Both the position numbers and the translations under genes were made by a program. Below the pieces are notes generated by a model, which saw only the letters and a program-made list of their open reading frames with translations, had not been told where the DNA came from and ran no database searches. Positions 20,211-21,919 of a stretch of DNA of 21,919 nucleotides are shown here, one piece after another. This stretch comes from Larix sibirica. Its lineage: Eukaryota; Streptophyta; Pinopsida; Pinales; Pinaceae. The DNA lies in assembly GCA_004151065.3 (NCBI GenBank), contig NWUY0300067724.1, positions 1 through 21,919 of the forward strand. The letters are read 5' to 3'. Position 1 is the first letter of the stretch, and every line of letters starts with the position of its first letter.

Positions 20211-20215
20211 TGTCC
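20211..20215. repeat. Right target-site duplication TGTCC
   Basis: Directly follows the final CA of the 3' LTR and matches 906-910. Confidence 0.85.
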
Positions 20216-21686
20216 CTTATCCCCTATGATTCCATGGTGATCCTTAATGTTGGGTCACCACGTTTTAGGTGATTTGAATTAGATGGTGACCAGTTCCTCA
20301 TCAAGGTGTTTCCAATGGTGGTTAGTAGCCCTTACTAGTAATTGATCAATGTCTTTCTCGATGCCATCCAATATAGTCTCTACACCCTACTTGCATCTAT
20401 ATGTTGGTGGGGCAGGATCCACTTCCTCAACATGCCCACACCATCACTACTACCCTACTGGGCCCATTGGTCCAACATTTTCACACACAAAAGAGAGGAT
20501 AACCATCAATAACATGGATCACATAGATATCATCTATTCCAATATGTAAGCGCAACTTAAAAAATTATGAAGCCATATGTTTACTCACCATCTGATCTCG
20601 ATTCCTGGCCAAGTGGTTGAGGGATATTTTTATCTCCTTGGTTTTCCATACATGTGTATGGATCATACTCAATCACAACAATAATTTAGTGCCATTGGGA
20701 AAATAAATTTAGTTGGGATACATTTCCCACTACATCTTCTCACCACTTCGTCATCAAATTGCCCCATCCTCACATTTGGGACTCCCTAGACCTTGTATCT
20801 AAAATGGAATGATGGGGGTGCAGTGTTGGTACCCACTAAAAAAAGGGAGCATATAAATATCCCAAAGGCAAAGTCTCCTCCACCTACTCTGTTGCAAGTT
20901 GGAAATTGTTGATGCACCACGACCAAGAACATATGGGCCCATCCAAAATAGGTGTCTACCAAGACCTATTGTATGATCATCATATGAATATCAAAAAATT
21001 GATGGGGCCCACTTAAACAAACCCTTCTAATACCACTCGAGTCGTTATGCTCTTAATACCCTCTATCTACATAGATGAGTCATGTAACATTGTGTTAGCC
21101 CTCTACAAATTCCTCCATGGATTGATCTTGACATGTTTCCTACCACTCCATACATGGGTATATTGGTCATGAAATACACATCACAAAGGGTGATATTTAT
21201 GTGCTCACCTTATAGGATGAGCATCCCCAAATTCGCATCCTAGTACTTGATGATCTTCGATAGTAGAAGACCACGAGATTGTATCAATGGGTTATCAAGG
21301 AATATGAGCAACTAGTATTGTTCAATCATCCATCACATAGTTGGATCTCCCCTTCAAGAAGTATCTCTCATTCAATTTGATCATCATGTATTCATTTTTT
21401 CAGTTCTAGTCAAAAGGTCAATGCACATAATTTTTTATAAAAAAATCATTGTGAGATTGCACATATTTGGGTAATATGTGTGACCTCACTACACACCTAT
21501 TCATCAAACATGTGTGCATGTTGCATGCATGTTCACCAAATAAGCACACAATTGAGCCATGCTTCCGTGGCCCATGGCCACACATGCATCACACCTATTG
21601 ATCCTTTTTCTATGTGCGTAGCACAAAAAATATTGAAAGTGCATGCTCAGCTATGAATATTTTAGAGATTTCATTAGGCTCACAAA
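20216..21686. other. Unassigned right flank
   Basis: About 1.47 kb with no frame that I can support on either strand; the longest plus frame (20349-20549) has no domain. The composition is somewhat richer in CCCA/TGGG words than the element. On the minus strand some stretches look faintly protein-like but stops are frequent. It is probably an older degraded repeat. It should be contiguous with 391-905 in the empty site. Confidence 0.45.
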
Positions 21687-21919
21687 TGTAACGTCCCTAT
21701 CCCTCAATCCGACCGGTTGAAGGGGAAATTAAATAGATTCGGGCTTCTAAATTTCACCCCATGGCCATATTATGAATCCATAATAATTAAAATGGAAATG
21801 GAAATACATGTGGAGATGAAAAATAAAATACATAGCAGAAATAAACTCTATCCACACACATCTGCATGCATATACCAGCATAATCATTACATGCATCAAT
21901 TAAAAACATTGCACATTCA
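21687..21919 (+). mobile_element. LTR-like start of the second family (plus strand, runs off window)
   Basis: Begins TGTAACGTCCCTATCCCTC, a typical plant LTR terminus, and aligns with the minus strand of 390 down to about 166. Shared blocks include GGCCATATTA, AAATAAACTCTATCCACACA and GCATGCATATAC. The orientation is opposite to the left copy. The remainder lies outside the window. Confidence 0.55.

Noticed and set aside
20349-20549. 66-codon plus frame in the right flank
   Set aside because: Low complexity and His/Pro/Thr-rich, no start context or homologue seen; I cannot support it as a gene.
21461-21600. GCATGCATG-rich stretch as a regulatory RY-type element
   Set aside because: Short purine-pyrimidine alternations are common in AT-rich repeats and no gene lies next to it.
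1-21919. Window-end inverted repeats as TIRs of a giant DNA transposon or Maverick-like element
   Set aside because: The similarity begins at TGT inside the window and runs outward, the wrong layout for TIR ends bounding the middle, and no transposon core genes are present.

Overview
The window is plant nuclear DNA, AT-rich and dominated by old transposable elements; I find no intact host gene, tRNA, rRNA or CRISPR array. The sheer size of the element and its conifer-like LTR ends make a large-genome plant, possibly a gymnosperm, plausible, but that is inference.

The main object is a single LTR retrotransposon of about 19.3 kb on the + strand (911-20210). It is flanked by a 5-bp target duplication (TGTCC at 906-910 and 20211-20215), and its outer ends form a short inverted repeat (TGTTGA ... 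TCAACA). It has exceptionally long LTRs: 5' LTR 911-6503 (5593 bp) and 3' LTR 14548-20210 (5663 bp). In one hand-aligned 101-base stretch at the LTR start I count 12 mismatches, so the insertion is old.

The internal region (6504-14547) carries a decayed Ty3/gypsy gag-pol. In order it holds a gag core, a CX2HX4HX4C knuckle, an aspartic protease, an RNase H with all four acidic residues placed before the RT, the reverse transcriptase (YLDD), the usual RT-linked RNase H, and an integrase with an HHCC finger. The overall look is that of the OTA/Tat lineage. Every gene has stops or frameshifts. Two single N bases (10769 and 12103) sit at local duplications that look like assembly joins. After pol (13268) there is about 1.3 kb without coding signal and without an obvious polypurine tract.

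The most interesting content is inside the LTRs. Each LTR holds a long sense-strand ORF (about 920 codons to the first shared stop, up to about 1050-1080 in all) unrelated to gag-pol: a basic/polar N-terminus, a conserved globular domain, then a long coiled-coil. Both copies are broken now. Through roughly the first 700 codons none of the stop codons is shared between the copies, so the ORF was probably open there when the element inserted. Upstream of the ORF is a CpG-rich array of CCGA-N4-TCGG-like motifs; downstream is a conserved ATAAATAG box that could be the promoter for the genomic RNA. The working picture is an LTR whose U3 contains a separate accessory gene.

At the window edges lie two copies of a second LTR-like family in opposite orientations: minus strand at 1-390 and plus strand at 21687-21919. 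Both begin with TGT and both run off the window. The flanks 391-905 and 20216-21686 hold no gene that I can support.
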